Virus record (IMG/VR): IMGVR_UViG_3300047553_000733
Coordinates: 1 to 64,000 of that record
DNA length: 64,000 nt
Reading direction: 5' to 3' (one strand)
DNA from: a virus
Part shown: positions 5,544-12,980 of the stretch, in pieces
How positions within the stretch are numbered: the stretch's first letter is position 1
Layout of the letters: each line of letters opens with the position of its first letter
The notes under the pieces: model-generated
What the model was told of the DNA's origin: nothing
What the model saw: only the letters and a program-made list of their open reading frames with translations
Database searches by the model: none
Program-made: the position numbers and the translations under genes

Positions 5544-5727
5544 AGTATTGAATAAGCTCTCGTTGGATTTGTGTTAGCAGGTCGCCGTAGTCTTGGTCGA
5601 CAACGAATCTGACTGGGCAAGTGCCCCAGGTTCTGGTTTTATTAAACTCTGCAAACCAGCGGCGGTGATCTTCGTTGTGTGGATCAAATACTGCCCAAGG
5701 CCTGCCGTATAGCTGTAGTCTACTCAT
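5515..5727 (-). CDS. Small soluble protein, unknown
   Basis: 70 residues beginning MSRLQLYGRPWAVFDP, rich in aromatic and charged residues, overlapping the genes on both sides (start inside the stop region of the gene ending at 5720). I recognise the general look of a phage accessory protein but no family. Confidence 0.6.
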   Translation of the reverse strand: MSRLQLYGRPWAVFDPHNEDHRRWFAEFNKTRTWGTCPVRFVVDQDYGDLLTQIQRELIQYYVDREFHTN

Positions 5728-5902
5728 CGTTATTATCCTTTAGTGCTTGTTCATATCCTGCTTTAAATGCCTGACGCATCCACCAATCGCGACATTCGTG
5801 CTTTTGCAGATCAGCGTGGTCACGCATCCAGCCGTTGCGGTTGTGATTAGGCTCTGCGTATACTTCGTGGTAAAACCACTCAATAAACTTTTTATCAATC
5901 AT
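5720..5902 (-). CDS. Small protein, unknown
   Basis: 60 residues from ATG 5902 (MIDKKFIEWFYHEVY), preceded by GAGGTGATC as ribosome site and overlapping the end of the upstream gene. The longer frame upstream is an artefact of that overlap. Trp- and His-rich (HECRDWWMRQAFKAGYEQAL) and likely helical. Confidence 0.6.
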   Translation of the reverse strand: MIDKKFIEWFYHEVYAEPNHNRNGWMRDHADLQKHECRDWWMRQAFKAGYEQALKDNNDE

Positions 5903-6287
5903 GATCACCTCTATGTTCGCTACACAGTGTACGAATCCAGCCGCCACGGGTCTGTGTACCAGGCTTACCACACTGCTCACACAGTTTAGCACTAAAGCCC
6001 TCAGCAAACCAAATCATGTTACGAATATTTTCGTCCCCGCCTTCGCCGTAAAATCTCAGTGTACCAAACTTCTCCTTAACCTGTACCGCAACAAACTGTG
6101 TGGTGCCAGGCTTGGCATTTTTATCTAGGTGCCACTGAATCTCACTGCACAGGTGGTCAATCAAGTCATACCAGCCATCACCACACTCAAAGCCCCAGCA
6201 CATTGCTGTTTTATCTGGGCTGGCATAGCGATTAGCAAAGATTTTAGGATACTTGTTGACAAGCTGTTCGTCTAGTGTTTTATTCAT
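5895..6287 (-). CDS. Conserved phage protein with C-terminal Cys motif
   Basis: 130 residues. It has the phrase CWGFECGDGWYDLIDHLC and then VKEKFGTLRFYG, which I know from a widespread phage family of unknown function. Near the C-terminus CEQCGKPG and a later Cys/His suggest a zinc site. It starts one base into its neighbour's stop. Role unknown. Confidence 0.7.
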   Translation of the reverse strand: MNKTLDEQLVNKYPKIFANRYASPDKTAMCWGFECGDGWYDLIDHLCSEIQWHLDKNAKPGTTQFVAVQVKEKFGTLRFYGEGGDENIRNMIWFAEGFSAKLCEQCGKPGTQTRGGWIRTLCSEHRGDHD

Positions 6288-6493
6288 TAATAGGCTCCGG
6301 TGTGGTTATCTAGTGCGCGGTAGAAGTCTTGCTCAAACTGGTCAAACACCTTAAGCTGATCTTGTTCAGTACCATGCTTGCGTGCATTACGCATTGCGTT
6401 TAGGTAGTCCTGCATCAAGTGGTGCAGTTGAGTGGCGTTACTCAGCATACGCACCTCATCCCAGTCTTCACATTGTACAGTAATACTTATCAT
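6287..6493 (-). CDS. Small protein, unknown
   Basis: 68 residues from ATG 6493 with GGAG six bases upstream; the longer open frame is a shadow of the next gene. Helical, charged (QDYLNAMRNARKHGTEQDQL). No family recognised. Confidence 0.6.
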   Translation of the reverse strand: MISITVQCEDWDEVRMLSNATQLHHLMQDYLNAMRNARKHGTEQDQLKVFDQFEQDFYRALDNHTGAY

Positions 6494-6494
6494 G

Positions 6495-6707
6495 TTAAAC
6501 TCCAAAATAACGTTGATTGCCGCCCTTGCTGTTAATACCAACAAGGTCTTGGCGATTGAATACTGGAATGTAGTTTGACTTATGCATAGGCACAATGGTA
6601 TGCTTGTGCTCACGAGCTTGCTTGTCGCCACAAGGCAAGCAGGTATGATAACCTAGTTGCCAACGCTGTGGCATAACATCGTCACTACAATGAACACAAT
6701 AAAACAT
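6495..6707 (-). CDS. Small zinc-ribbon-like protein
   Basis: 70 residues with two CxxC pairs, CVHC (residues 4-7) and CLPC (about 23-26), spaced like a zinc ribbon, then a basic tail. First gene behind the promoter at 6737-6765, with GGGTTAACT before the ATG. Nucleic-acid binding is possible but not shown. Confidence 0.65.
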   Translation of the reverse strand: MFYCVHCSDDVMPQRWQLGYHTCLPCGDKQAREHKHTIVPMHKSNYIPVFNRQDLVGINSKGGNQRYFGV

Positions 6708-6736
6708 AGTTAACCCTTTAGTAATTTATAAATAAT

Positions 6737-6765
6737 ATTATACACTGTGGCAACTCAAAAGTCAA
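6737..6765 (-). promoter_or_regulatory. Promoter of the 6.7-4.7 kb operon
   Basis: Minus-strand TTGACT and TATAAT, 17-bp spacer. Confidence 0.75.
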
Positions 6766-6766
6766 G

Positions 6767-7129
6767 TCAGCGGTTCTTCATGGCTTTTTGCAGTTGCTCA
6801 ACCAAACCTAAGATTGTTCGCTGATACCAGTTAACTGCTTGCTGTTGACCAGGCAACCAATCAGGACGGAGCGCTAGTGCAAGTTCGTCGTTGTTGGTCA
6901 TAAGAATTGTCTTTAGTGTATCGTCTTCCCAGCGTAGCTTTCTACAGTAGATATCAATTACCTCTGGCATTGCAGGGATTTCCTGATTCATTGCTTCAGC
7001 AATGCTTTTCAGTGTTGGTGCAACTGCAATCCTAATAGTGCCTTGCTTTTCTAGCTGCTCCAACAACCACAGCGGAATATCTAACACAGTGATTGGCTCA
7101 AAATCTTTGGTATATAGTACAACTCTCAT
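6767..7129 (-). CDS. Unknown 120-residue protein
   Basis: Soluble protein starting MRVVLYTKDFEPITVLDIP, overlapping the upstream gene by 4 bases. The N-terminus (beta strand then LWLLEQL) and a central DELALALRPDWLPGQQ are the only notable parts. I know similar short phage proteins but no function. Confidence 0.65.
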   Translation of the reverse strand: MRVVLYTKDFEPITVLDIPLWLLEQLEKQGTIRIAVAPTLKSIAEAMNQEIPAMPEVIDIYCRKLRWEDDTLKTILMTNNDELALALRPDWLPGQQQAVNWYQRTILGLVEQLQKAMKNR

Positions 7130-7443
7130 AGTTTAGACGCCTTAAGTGTCCAGCTGCCATCGCCGTTGTCCAGCCATTCAATAACTGTGCCTTCTTGCCA
7201 GCCTTGGGCTTTTAGGAACTCTTCTGGAAAGGTAATGTGTGGCTCTTCGTCTGTACCCTCAACCTGTAGCACATAGCTATGTTGCATCCGTGCTGCATAG
7301 AACGCAGCCTCCAACCACTTACGCAAATTTGTAAATCTATCTATGCTGTGGTGTATGTCATAGTCGTCATAGCAGCGCTCTGCACGAGTAGCATAGTTTT
7401 CAATCTCGTGAAACCAGGACTCAAAGGTTGGGTAGTTATTCAC
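7126..7443 (-). CDS. Protein with C-terminal AbrB/SpoVT-like fold
   Basis: 105 residues from GTG 7443, chosen because AGGAG lies seven bases upstream and the GTG overlaps the thyX stop. The N-terminal half is helical; the C-terminal half (ITFPEEFLKAQGWQEGTVIEW then LDNGDGSWTL) has the swapped-hairpin pattern of AbrB/SpoVT DNA-binding domains, as in antitoxins. No toxin partner is seen next to it. The fold call is by pattern only. Confidence 0.55.
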   Translation of the reverse strand: MNNYPTFESWFHEIENYATRAERCYDDYDIHHSIDRFTNLRKWLEAAFYAARMQHSYVLQVEGTDEEPHITFPEEFLKAQGWQEGTVIEWLDNGDGSWTLKASKL

Positions 7444-8104
7444 TGGTAAGCTCCTGCATAAGTGGAAAGATTTTGCTGATAATGGTAGCACATTCTTTAG
7501 CTACCAGCTGGTGCTCAAGTTGTGTGCCATTAGCACTACGCAATTCAATAAAGTGTACCCACGATCTCAGTGTACCATTCATGTAGAGTCGCGACTCCAT
7601 AAGACCCTCAGGCAACACGGCTCTGGCCTGTTCCTTAGCAATGCCATTTTTAACGGCCCAGTCATAGGCTTCACCAGCCTCACGAATCACACGTTTTTGG
7701 CGCTCTTGCCAAAATGTTTGTAATTGCAGATTGTCTGTGTGCACACTATTTTGGCGATTCTTTGGGTCTTGCATCCTAGCTTCCCGCAGCACAAAGTTTA
7801 GATCTTGTGTTGGATCAGCATAGCGTTGCGAAAACTCCTGAAAGCTAAAGCTTCGGTGTCGCAAGATTTGGCGTGCAATATCGCGAGTGGTAGTAATCTC
7901 TAAACAAGCACTGACCATCTCCAGCGGAGACCAGTGTTTGTGTTTAACCAAGTACTTGATTAGCTTTTCACTAGTTTCAGTATTTAGTTGGTTGCTGGGA
8001 TTGCTAACACGAGCACAGAAAGCAATTAGGTCTTGTGCGTCCTGCAACCCCTGCTCAATAAATTCAGCACTTGGCTGACTATAGCTAATAAGTTTAACTT
8101 GCAT
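7436..8104 (-). CDS. thyX: FAD-dependent thymidylate synthase ThyX
   Basis: 222 residues, full length for ThyX. The signature RHRSFSFQEFSQRY (about residues 83-96) fits the RHRxxSxxxxSxR flavin/dUMP motif, and the C-terminus holds RSWVHFIELRS. It makes dTMP from dUMP using methylenetetrahydrofolate and NAD(P)H. Together with dUTPase and ribonucleotide reductase it supports phage DNA synthesis. It overlaps the genes on both sides, indicating an operon. Confidence 0.95.
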   Translation of the reverse strand: MQVKLISYSQPSAEFIEQGLQDAQDLIAFCARVSNPSNQLNTETSEKLIKYLVKHKHWSPLEMVSACLEITTTRDIARQILRHRSFSFQEFSQRYADPTQDLNFVLREARMQDPKNRQNSVHTDNLQLQTFWQERQKRVIREAGEAYDWAVKNGIAKEQARAVLPEGLMESRLYMNGTLRSWVHFIELRSANGTQLEHQLVAKECATIISKIFPLMQELTSE

Positions 8105-8237
8105 GATTAATAAAGTAATAATAAAAATTGATTTTAATTAGGTGCGTGAGCTGTTGTGGATAATGTTCGTGCAAAGATTGCAGGTATTCCTCGCCGTACA
8201 GCTCACGCAGTTTGTTCACAAATTGCTCTTGTGTCAT
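8094..8237 (-). CDS. Small protein between phosphoesterase and thyX
   Basis: 47 residues (MTQEQFVNKLRELYGEEYL at the N-terminus). Its ATG overlaps the phosphoesterase stop as ATGA and its end overlaps the thyX start by about 11 bases. The N-terminus is an amphipathic helix and the C-terminus is aromatic. Coupling on both sides is the main support. Confidence 0.55.
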   Translation of the reverse strand: MTQEQFVNKLRELYGEEYLQSLHEHYPQQLTHLIKINFYYYFINHAS

Positions 8238-8980
8238 ACAACAATAGACATAAATGGGTCAAAATGATTGTACTCGTTCGGATAACCCATAGGGTTACAC
8301 ACAAGTCTAGTACTACCAAGTTTATGATTCATTGCGTCATGTGTGTGACCATACATCCACACAGTATTGTCTAGAGTTTCAATCCAGCTGCCAAGATCGT
8401 TGGCAAAATACTTATTTAATGCCTGGCCAGCATACTTGTGGTGAACACACTCCATAGCTGGCAAAAAGTGAGTAACGATTACTTTTTTGTGAGTAGGGTA
8501 CTGTTTATAAACACGCTTGATCCAAGCCTCGTCATTGTAGTACAAAGCTTTGCACATCGCAGGCTTAAACCCTTTAATTACCCTGAAGTCACTAATAGAA
8601 ATCTTGCAGACATCCTCAATATTTGGATTTTCACCAAAATTAGTCCACAGCGTGCCACCAAAGAAAACTACGCCGTCTTTAACCAATTTAGTGCCTGGAC
8701 GCAGTAATGTTACATCCCGATGATGACAAATAATTTCTAGATCTGCCATTACTTCTGTATAATAGTTGCCGTAAAACTCGTGATTGCCAGGCACATACAC
8801 AATCTTCCTGTGACCTGCAAGCAAAAACATATCCAAGACTTTGGCCACATTATTAGCACCCACGGCAATATCTCCGGCCAGCACAGTAACATCTTCGCCA
8901 CTGTGCTTCAGGAATTGCTGGTGTGTAAAAGTATCTGGCCTGAACTCGTGGTGTAGGTCGCTGAGCAGTCTGATTTTCAT
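8234..8980 (-). CDS. Calcineurin-like metallophosphoesterase
   Basis: 248 residues with the standard metal-binding blocks: SDLHHE near the N-terminus, AGDI, GNHEFYG, then TH and GHTHDA near the C-terminus. The family hydrolyses phosphomono- or diesters with a two-metal centre. Phage members are common but their substrates are mostly unknown. First gene behind its own promoter at 9005-9033. Confidence 0.85.
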   Translation of the reverse strand: MKIRLLSDLHHEFRPDTFTHQQFLKHSGEDVTVLAGDIAVGANNVAKVLDMFLLAGHRKIVYVPGNHEFYGNYYTEVMADLEIICHHRDVTLLRPGTKLVKDGVVFFGGTLWTNFGENPNIEDVCKISISDFRVIKGFKPAMCKALYYNDEAWIKRVYKQYPTHKKVIVTHFLPAMECVHHKYAGQALNKYFANDLGSWIETLDNTVWMYGHTHDAMNHKLGSTRLVCNPMGYPNEYNHFDPFMSIVV

Positions 8981-9004
8981 GGATAATCCTAAAAGTTATA
9001 TAAT

Positions 9005-9033
9005 ATTATATCAAAAACAAAAAGGGCTAGCAA
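9005..9033 (-). promoter_or_regulatory. Promoter of the phosphoesterase-thyX operon
   Basis: Minus-strand TATAAT with TTGCTA 17 bp upstream. A hairpin-forming GGGCTAGCA...TGCTAGCCC pair flanks this area (9024-9060) and may end the gene at 9067. Confidence 0.55.
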
Positions 9034-9060
9034 GTCAAAATTTATGACTGTGCTAGCCCC
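9024..9060 (-). terminator. Hairpin after the cell-wall hydrolase gene
   Basis: GGGCTAGCA (9024-9032) pairs with TGCTAGCCC (9051-9059), and on the minus strand a T-rich run follows. It probably terminates the leftward gene at 9067-9543 and overlaps the -35 of the next promoter. Confidence 0.65.
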
Positions 9061-9066
9061 TGCAGT

Positions 9067-9543
9067 TTAATGGTAGAACACGTGATTGCCGATCACTTTG
9101 TGGTTAATCTTTGTTTGACCATGTTCTATAGTTTTATTGTGAAAGTATGTAAAGTTAAAGTTCTTGATAAATAACTTTCCAGTAAACACACCAAAAGCAA
9201 TCTCTTTGGCTTCTTGCCAAGCCTTTTTGTCTACTATCTTTGTATCCATAGTAGTCCAACTAAACTGTGGTATACCTTTTACTTGTTGATAAACAACATC
9301 GCAAACTGTACTAGGCCACTTAGTTTTATGATTTGCTCGGTTCATTGTTACCTGTGCAACAGCAATTTTTCCTAGTTGTGATTCCCCACGAGCTTCGTGG
9401 TATATATTCTTAGTTAAGCAATAAAGTTCTTTTAAAGTTTCTTGTGAGTATTCTTTTATTGGTTCTGTAGATTTTGCAAAATGTATAGGAAAACTTAATG
9501 CCGTTGCTACTAGTGCTATGCGCAGTGTTAGTAGCACGCTCAT
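9067..9543 (-). CDS. SleB/CwlJ-type cell-wall hydrolase, secreted
   Basis: 158 residues from ATG 9543, chosen for AAGGAG seven bases upstream. An N-terminal signal peptide (MSVLLTLRIALVATALSFP) precedes the hydrolase domain with NIYHEARGE, AVAQVTMNR and WPSTVCDVVYQ, the marks of the SleB/CwlJ (Hydrolase_2) family. Members cut peptidoglycan, often as lytic or amidase enzymes. It is one of three peptidoglycan enzymes here (also 17182 and 49927). Confidence 0.85.
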   Translation of the reverse strand: MSVLLTLRIALVATALSFPIHFAKSTEPIKEYSQETLKELYCLTKNIYHEARGESQLGKIAVAQVTMNRANHKTKWPSTVCDVVYQQVKGIPQFSWTTMDTKIVDKKAWQEAKEIAFGVFTGKLFIKNFNFTYFHNKTIEHGQTKINHKVIGNHVFYH

Positions 9544-9578
9544 TTCTACGCTCCTTAAAACAAAGTTGATAAGTCTCA

Positions 9579-9607
9579 ATTATATAGCACTGGGTAAAAA
9601 ATTTCAA
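9579..9607 (-). promoter_or_regulatory. Promoter of the cell-wall hydrolase gene
   Basis: Minus-strand TTGAAA and TATAAT, 17-bp spacer. It diverges from the promoter at 9652-9680. Confidence 0.7.
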
Positions 9608-9651
9608 GTCGGAGTTTAACTGGGTCGGCGCCAAACACAAAAAATTGTGGC

Positions 9652-9680
9652 TTGAAAATTATTTGCCGCGGTGTTATAAT
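9652..9680 (+). promoter_or_regulatory. Rightward promoter, start of the large plus-strand region
   Basis: TTGAAA and TATAAT, 17-bp spacer. Confidence 0.75.
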
Positions 9681-9699
9681 AGTTGGACAGGAGCAACAA

Positions 9700-9897
9700 A
9701 TGTCTGAATCTAACGAATACACGCAACAACTGGAAAATTTAATTACCAGGACTTTATTACCAGTATATGAACAGTATTGTAAACAAAATGGACTCAATAT
9801 ATACGAATCTGGAATACCAGTAAACTTGTTATATTCGCTAAAGTTAAGATCTAAACCTGTAGCAGCATTGTTGCGAGAAAAAAATTCGGGGTGTTAA
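9700..9897 (+). CDS. Small soluble protein, unknown
   Basis: 65 residues from ATG 9700 with AGGAG upstream. It begins MSESNEYTQQLENLITRTLL and ends in a basic, Cys-terminated segment. Similar to short phage proteins without known function. A structured leader for hsp20 follows. Confidence 0.6.
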   Translation: MSESNEYTQQLENLITRTLLPVYEQYCKQNGLNIYESGIPVNLLYSLKLRSKPVAALLREKNSGC

Positions 9898-10146
9898 GCT
9901 TTTGACCCTGAACCGCAGTAGTTGCAAGAAACAACTCAAATTGCTTTAAAATTCTGCATCGAAGCCAAGGCCAGCAAGCTGCGGCGGGACAGCTAGAATG
10001 AATGTAGCGTAATTCCCATTGCTGTGGGGTGCTACCGACCCTACCTAAGGGTAGGGTCACTCAAGCTAATCAATAGTGGTTGGCTTGATTGACCCTAAAC
10101 CGCGGTGCCCTATGGGGCCGCACTAGTTTGCCTAAAAGGAAACGCA
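9898..10146 (+). ncRNA. Structured leader or small RNA upstream of hsp20
   Basis: About 250 bases with no ribosome-bound gene. A perfect 9-bp stem with a TAAG loop (GACCCTACC/GGTAGGGTC, about 10029-10050), GTAGC/GCTAC enclosing CCCA/TGGG (about 9995-10032), and CAAGC/GCTTG (10053-10086) are visible. GACCCTGAACCGC and GACCCTAAACCGC copies flank it. It may be a regulatory 5' leader or a separate RNA. Confidence 0.45.
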
Positions 10147-10560
10147 ATGACAAAATTTGGATTACAAGAGTTAAATCGCAATCTTATTGGATTTGACAGA
10201 CTATTTCAGCAAGCAGAAGCTAAACTACAAAACATTACAAGCTATCCACCACATAACGTGATTAAACTGGACGAGCATGGTGACAAGTATGTTGTAGAAT
10301 TTGCAGTAGCTGGATTTCAAAAACAAGATGTACAACTAGAAGTAGTTGATCAAACACTGGTAGTGCGCGGACAACGCGAACAAGAGTCGTTTGGTACTTA
10401 TGTATATCATGGCTTAGCAAAGCGCAGCTTTGTAAAGCAAATCGCACTTAGTGAATATGTAGAAGTTACTGGTGCAAAACTAGAACACGGTATTCTTGCG
10501 GTTCACCTAGAACGCAAAGTCCCAGAGGCTATGAAGCCCAAACAGATTGAGATTAGTTAA
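10147..10560 (+). CDS. Hsp20-family small heat-shock protein
   Basis: 137 residues from ATG 10147, which has AAAAGGAAACGCA upstream. The alpha-crystallin domain covers about residues 40-130: KYVVEFAVAGFQKQDVQLEV, then VVRGQRE, then LEHGILAVHLERKVPE with the conserved G-I-L. Small heat-shock proteins hold unfolded proteins; phage copies are known in aquatic myophages. Preceded by a structured leader and followed by its own terminator. Confidence 0.9.
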   Translation: MTKFGLQELNRNLIGFDRLFQQAEAKLQNITSYPPHNVIKLDEHGDKYVVEFAVAGFQKQDVQLEVVDQTLVVRGQREQESFGTYVYHGLAKRSFVKQIALSEYVEVTGAKLEHGILAVHLERKVPEAMKPKQIEIS

Positions 10561-10566
10561 CTAACC

Positions 10567-10594
10567 TTAGGGCGGCTACGACCGCCCTTTTTAA
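10567..10594 (+). terminator. Terminator of hsp20
   Basis: AGGGCGG-CTACGA-CCGCCCT followed by TTTTTAAT. The next ATG is only three bases beyond. Confidence 0.85.
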
Positions 10595-10596
10595 TC

Positions 10597-10974
10597 ATGC
10601 CTAAATTAGACGAACAATTAACAGAACAGTTAGAACTTAACATTGTGGTCGGTGAACACCGTCCACAGGGCAGTGCCATGAAATTTGATATGGACAAGCT
10701 GCCGCTGCACTTGCTGAGCACAGAAGCACTTAATCAAACAGCGGCTGTGCTGAAGTTCGGAGCAGACAAGTATGCAGAACACAACTGGCGAAAGGGCTTT
10801 GTTTGGAGCCGTCCCATGAGTGCCGCAATGAGACATATTACAGCATTTAATGCTGGTGAAGATGTCGACCCAGAATCAGGACTGTCACACCTAGCACACG
10901 CTATGTGTTGTATTATGTTCCTGTTAGAATTCCAAAAAACTCACCCTGAGTTAGACGATCGTTATAAGCCGTAA
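10597..10974 (+). CDS. dATP/dGTP diphosphohydrolase-like (DUF5664) protein
   Basis: 125 residues with the phage family signature KFGADKYAEHNWRKGF, SRPMSAAMRHITAF and ESGLSHLAHAMCCIMFLLE. The helical fold with a conserved HLAHA motif resembles MazG-like/dATP-dGTP hydrolases used to tune nucleotide pools. No ribosome site precedes the ATG, which sits right after a terminator, so translation may need read-through or another start. Function by family. Confidence 0.7.
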   Translation: MPKLDEQLTEQLELNIVVGEHRPQGSAMKFDMDKLPLHLLSTEALNQTAAVLKFGADKYAEHNWRKGFVWSRPMSAAMRHITAFNAGEDVDPESGLSHLAHAMCCIMFLLEFQKTHPELDDRYKP

Positions 10975-11189
10975 TGTACAAACGTTTAGTAAAGCATTTA
11001 GACAGAACTCGTAAATCCCTGTGGGAAGTATGCCGCGAGTTAGGTATAGACTACGACGAAGTAGACATATACACACTAGAAAAACAAATAACGCAGTGCA
11101 CACACTGTGATATCTGGACAAAGCAACCTGTTTTGGATCTAGACGGCAATCCCATTTGCAAAGTATGCTTAGGTATAAGTGGATTATAA
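10974..11189 (+). CDS. Small protein with a C-terminal zinc pair
   Basis: 71 residues starting in the TAATG overlap. Two CxxC pairs, CTHC and CKVC, in the C-terminal half fit a small zinc-binding module (DLDGNPICKVC). A helical basic N-terminus (KRLVKHLDRTRKSLWEVCRE). Function unknown. Confidence 0.65.
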   Translation: MYKRLVKHLDRTRKSLWEVCRELGIDYDEVDIYTLEKQITQCTHCDIWTKQPVLDLDGNPICKVCLGISGL

Positions 11190-11190
11190 C

Positions 11191-11619
11191 ATGGCTAAAA
11201 TTACAGATACAATAAACTATACCTGGATGACACAGCCACCCAGACACAGCATACCACAAGAAGGCAACTTTAGACGCTGGCTTTTTGTGGATGAAACTGG
11301 TCGCATAGGCAGTGCCACAGCAGCTACAATGGCTGCTAGTATTGGTATAAATGCTCGTGTTGTTGGCACAGACTTTAATAACTGCCTTCAACCAATTTCA
11401 CCTATACTGATAAACTGGGCAGAAAAAATAATCTTTTTAAATCAAACTAGTTACGATCAAGCTGTTGCGCTACTAAACACATCTACGTATAGTAATGTTT
11501 TAAACACATTACAATCAAAGTCACAAGTATTAAATATTCCCAGCACGTTTGTGTATATGGAATATGGCTTACAAGAAACTATTAAACAGCAGATGCCAGA
11601 CTTAACTGTGATTAATTAA
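11191..11619 (+). CDS. Degenerate phosphatase-like protein (inactive twin)
   Basis: 142 residues from ATG 11191. It aligns with the next gene over most of its length (RWLFVDETGRIGSATAA against RWLFVCSAGLLRSPTGA). In the CX5R phosphatase loop the Cys is replaced by Asp (residue 34) and the Arg by Gly (residue 40). So it is probably a non-catalytic paralog, perhaps a substrate-binding or regulatory partner. Tandem duplication is inferred. Confidence 0.65.
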   Translation: MAKITDTINYTWMTQPPRHSIPQEGNFRRWLFVDETGRIGSATAATMAASIGINARVVGTDFNNCLQPISPILINWAEKIIFLNQTSYDQAVALLNTSTYSNVLNTLQSKSQVLNIPSTFVYMEYGLQETIKQQMPDLTVIN

Positions 11620-11631
11620 AAAAATATTGTC

Positions 11632-11660
11632 TTGAAATGTTGAGTTGATCAGTGTATAAT
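11632..11660 (+). promoter_or_regulatory. Promoter of the phosphatase-like gene
   Basis: TTGAAA and TATAAT, 17-bp spacer. Confidence 0.75.
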
Positions 11661-11683
11661 ATTATCTTTAGTCGGAGAATGTT

Positions 11684-12115
11684 ATGAACATGGCAACACC
11701 ATTCTTGAAAGGCACAAAAAATGCACAAATATTTAGCACAACAGCACCCTATGATAACTTTTATCAAGGTTTGGATCATCGTTGGCTTTTTGTGTGCAGT
11801 GCTGGCCTCCTGCGAAGCCCAACCGGTGCCAGGGTTGCTACCATAAAAGGTATAAATGCTCGTAGTTGCGGCAGTGCTGTGGGCTGGGCGCTGATTCCTA
11901 TTTCGGCAAACTTGATTAACTGGGCACAAAAGATTATTTTTGTGTGCAGTGATAACTACGACCAAGCACTAGACCTATTCAAAGATGTTGGTGACCTACA
12001 CTATCAGTTAGTGACTAAAAGTGTTGTACTGGACATTCCTGATATGTTTGAGTATATGGAACCACAACTAGTAGAGATATTCAATCAGCAATTGTTCAAT
12101 GCTGGCTCAAACTGA
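11684..12115 (+). CDS. Low-molecular-weight protein phosphatase-like
   Basis: 143 residues, ribosome site CGGAGAATGTT. The loop VCSAGLLRSPTGAR (from residue 37) contains Cys38-X5-Arg44-Ser, the catalytic CX5R loop of low-molecular-weight tyrosine phosphatases. Members dephosphorylate tyrosine or arsenate/phosphosugar substrates; here the target is unknown. The stop codon overlaps the tRNA-Arg gene by 4 bases. An inactive twin precedes it. Confidence 0.7.
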   Translation: MNMATPFLKGTKNAQIFSTTAPYDNFYQGLDHRWLFVCSAGLLRSPTGARVATIKGINARSCGSAVGWALIPISANLINWAQKIIFVCSDNYDQALDLFKDVGDLHYQLVTKSVVLDIPDMFEYMEPQLVEIFNQQLFNAGSN

Positions 12116-12188
12116 CTGTAGCTCAGAAGGATAGAGCAATAACCTTCTAAGTTATTGGTCGGGGGTTCGAATCCCTCCAGTCAGGCCA
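12112..12188 (+). tRNA. tRNA-Arg (anticodon TCT)
   Basis: Seven-pair acceptor CUGACUG/CAGUCAG, anticodon loop CUUCUAA, T loop UUCGAAU and encoded CCA. Its first bases lie inside the upstream stop region. Confidence 0.95.
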
Positions 12189-12200
12189 GAAATTATTTTG

Positions 12201-12229
12201 TTGATTTACTCATCTTTATATTATATAAT
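12201..12229 (+). promoter_or_regulatory. Promoter after tRNA-Arg
   Basis: TTGATT and TATAAT, 17-bp spacer. Confidence 0.7.
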
Positions 12230-12254
12230 ATAGTCTGTTCTGTGGAGAAATAAC

Positions 12255-12452
12255 ATGGCTGCTTATACAAAAGAATTTTTAGTTGCTGCTTACATGAGCA
12301 GATTTATCAAGTGTAGTTTGATTACTATTGAACAGCTTGAAAGTCTTGAACTGCAAGCCAACACATTCTATGATAAAGTTGGCCGTGATAAGTTTCGCAC
12401 ATACGCTAGCTTAGATGCCGAAGCTATCAGACTATACAAGGCTGAGCTATGA
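12255..12452 (+). CDS. Small helical protein, unknown
   Basis: 65 residues (MAAYTKEFLVAAYMSRFIKC at the N-terminus) with TGGAGAAATAAC as ribosome site. Mostly helical, with LESLELQANTFYDKVGRDKFR. Overlaps the next ATG as ATGA. No family recognised. Confidence 0.65.
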   Translation: MAAYTKEFLVAAYMSRFIKCSLITIEQLESLELQANTFYDKVGRDKFRTYASLDAEAIRLYKAEL

Positions 12453-12637
12453 TAGTTGAAAGTGTTGGACGCCTGTGGCGTTGGGTAAGAGATAGGCAAG
12501 TTGTAGAAGTACAACGACAAATGCTTGATCCTAAAACTCACAAAACCTGGTACGAATACCATACGCTAATCTATAATGCTCAAGCCAAAGTAGTAGAATC
12601 TGAAGCAGTCGGCACAAAGTTTGATAAAACAGTTTAA
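12449..12637 (+). CDS. Small basic protein, unknown
   Basis: 62 residues, coupled to the previous gene through ATGA. Basic and Trp/Val-rich (GRLWRWVRDRQVVEVQRQM). No domain recognised. The structured RNA region before tRNA-Glu starts right after its stop. Confidence 0.6.
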   Translation: MIVESVGRLWRWVRDRQVVEVQRQMLDPKTHKTWYEYHTLIYNAQAKVVESEAVGTKFDKTV

Positions 12638-12639
12638 AT

Positions 12640-12904
12640 TAAGTCCCGTCCCACTTGTTGCCACAGTCCCTAGTGGTTAGCAGTGCACCGCGACGCTATA
12701 TGACCGCCTGGCACATATAGGTAAAACATACGAGTGATGGTGGACTGCGTATGCGGATATTTTAGACCTGCGGGCCGTCGCCCAATAGTAGCAAGACAAT
12801 ATAGCACAGTTTAGGGACTGTGCCTATATTTTAGCACAGCACTTCACTGATAAGGAAGACTGGTCGGCTGTATTCAACTGGCTAGTGCTGTGCTAAAATA
12901 TAGT
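12640..12904 (+). ncRNA. Structured spacer RNA before tRNA-Glu
   Basis: No gene in 265 bases. Stems visible: CTATATG/CATATAG (about 12695-12721), CATACG/CGTATG (about 12728-12755), GGGC/GCCC, AATATAGCACAGT with ACTGTGCCTATATT (about 12799-12831), and a perfect 19-bp helix (arms at 12823-12841 and 12885-12903) that ends one base before tRNA-Glu. The 12823 arm can pair with two partners, so the RNA could switch folds. Confidence 0.55.
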
Positions 12905-12980
12905 GTCCCGTTCATCTAGTGGCCAAGGATAGTGCCCTTTCACGGCATTCACGCGAGTTCGAATCTCGCACGGGACGCCA
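12905..12980 (+). tRNA. tRNA-Glu (anticodon TTC)
   Basis: Acceptor GUCCCG with CGGGAC, anticodon loop CUUUCAC, T loop UUCGAAU, encoded CCA. Confidence 0.95.

Noticed and set aside
10105-10146. Earlier start for hsp20
   Set aside because: No ribosome site, and the extra residues lie in the structured leader; ATG 10147 has AAAAGGAAACG upstream.
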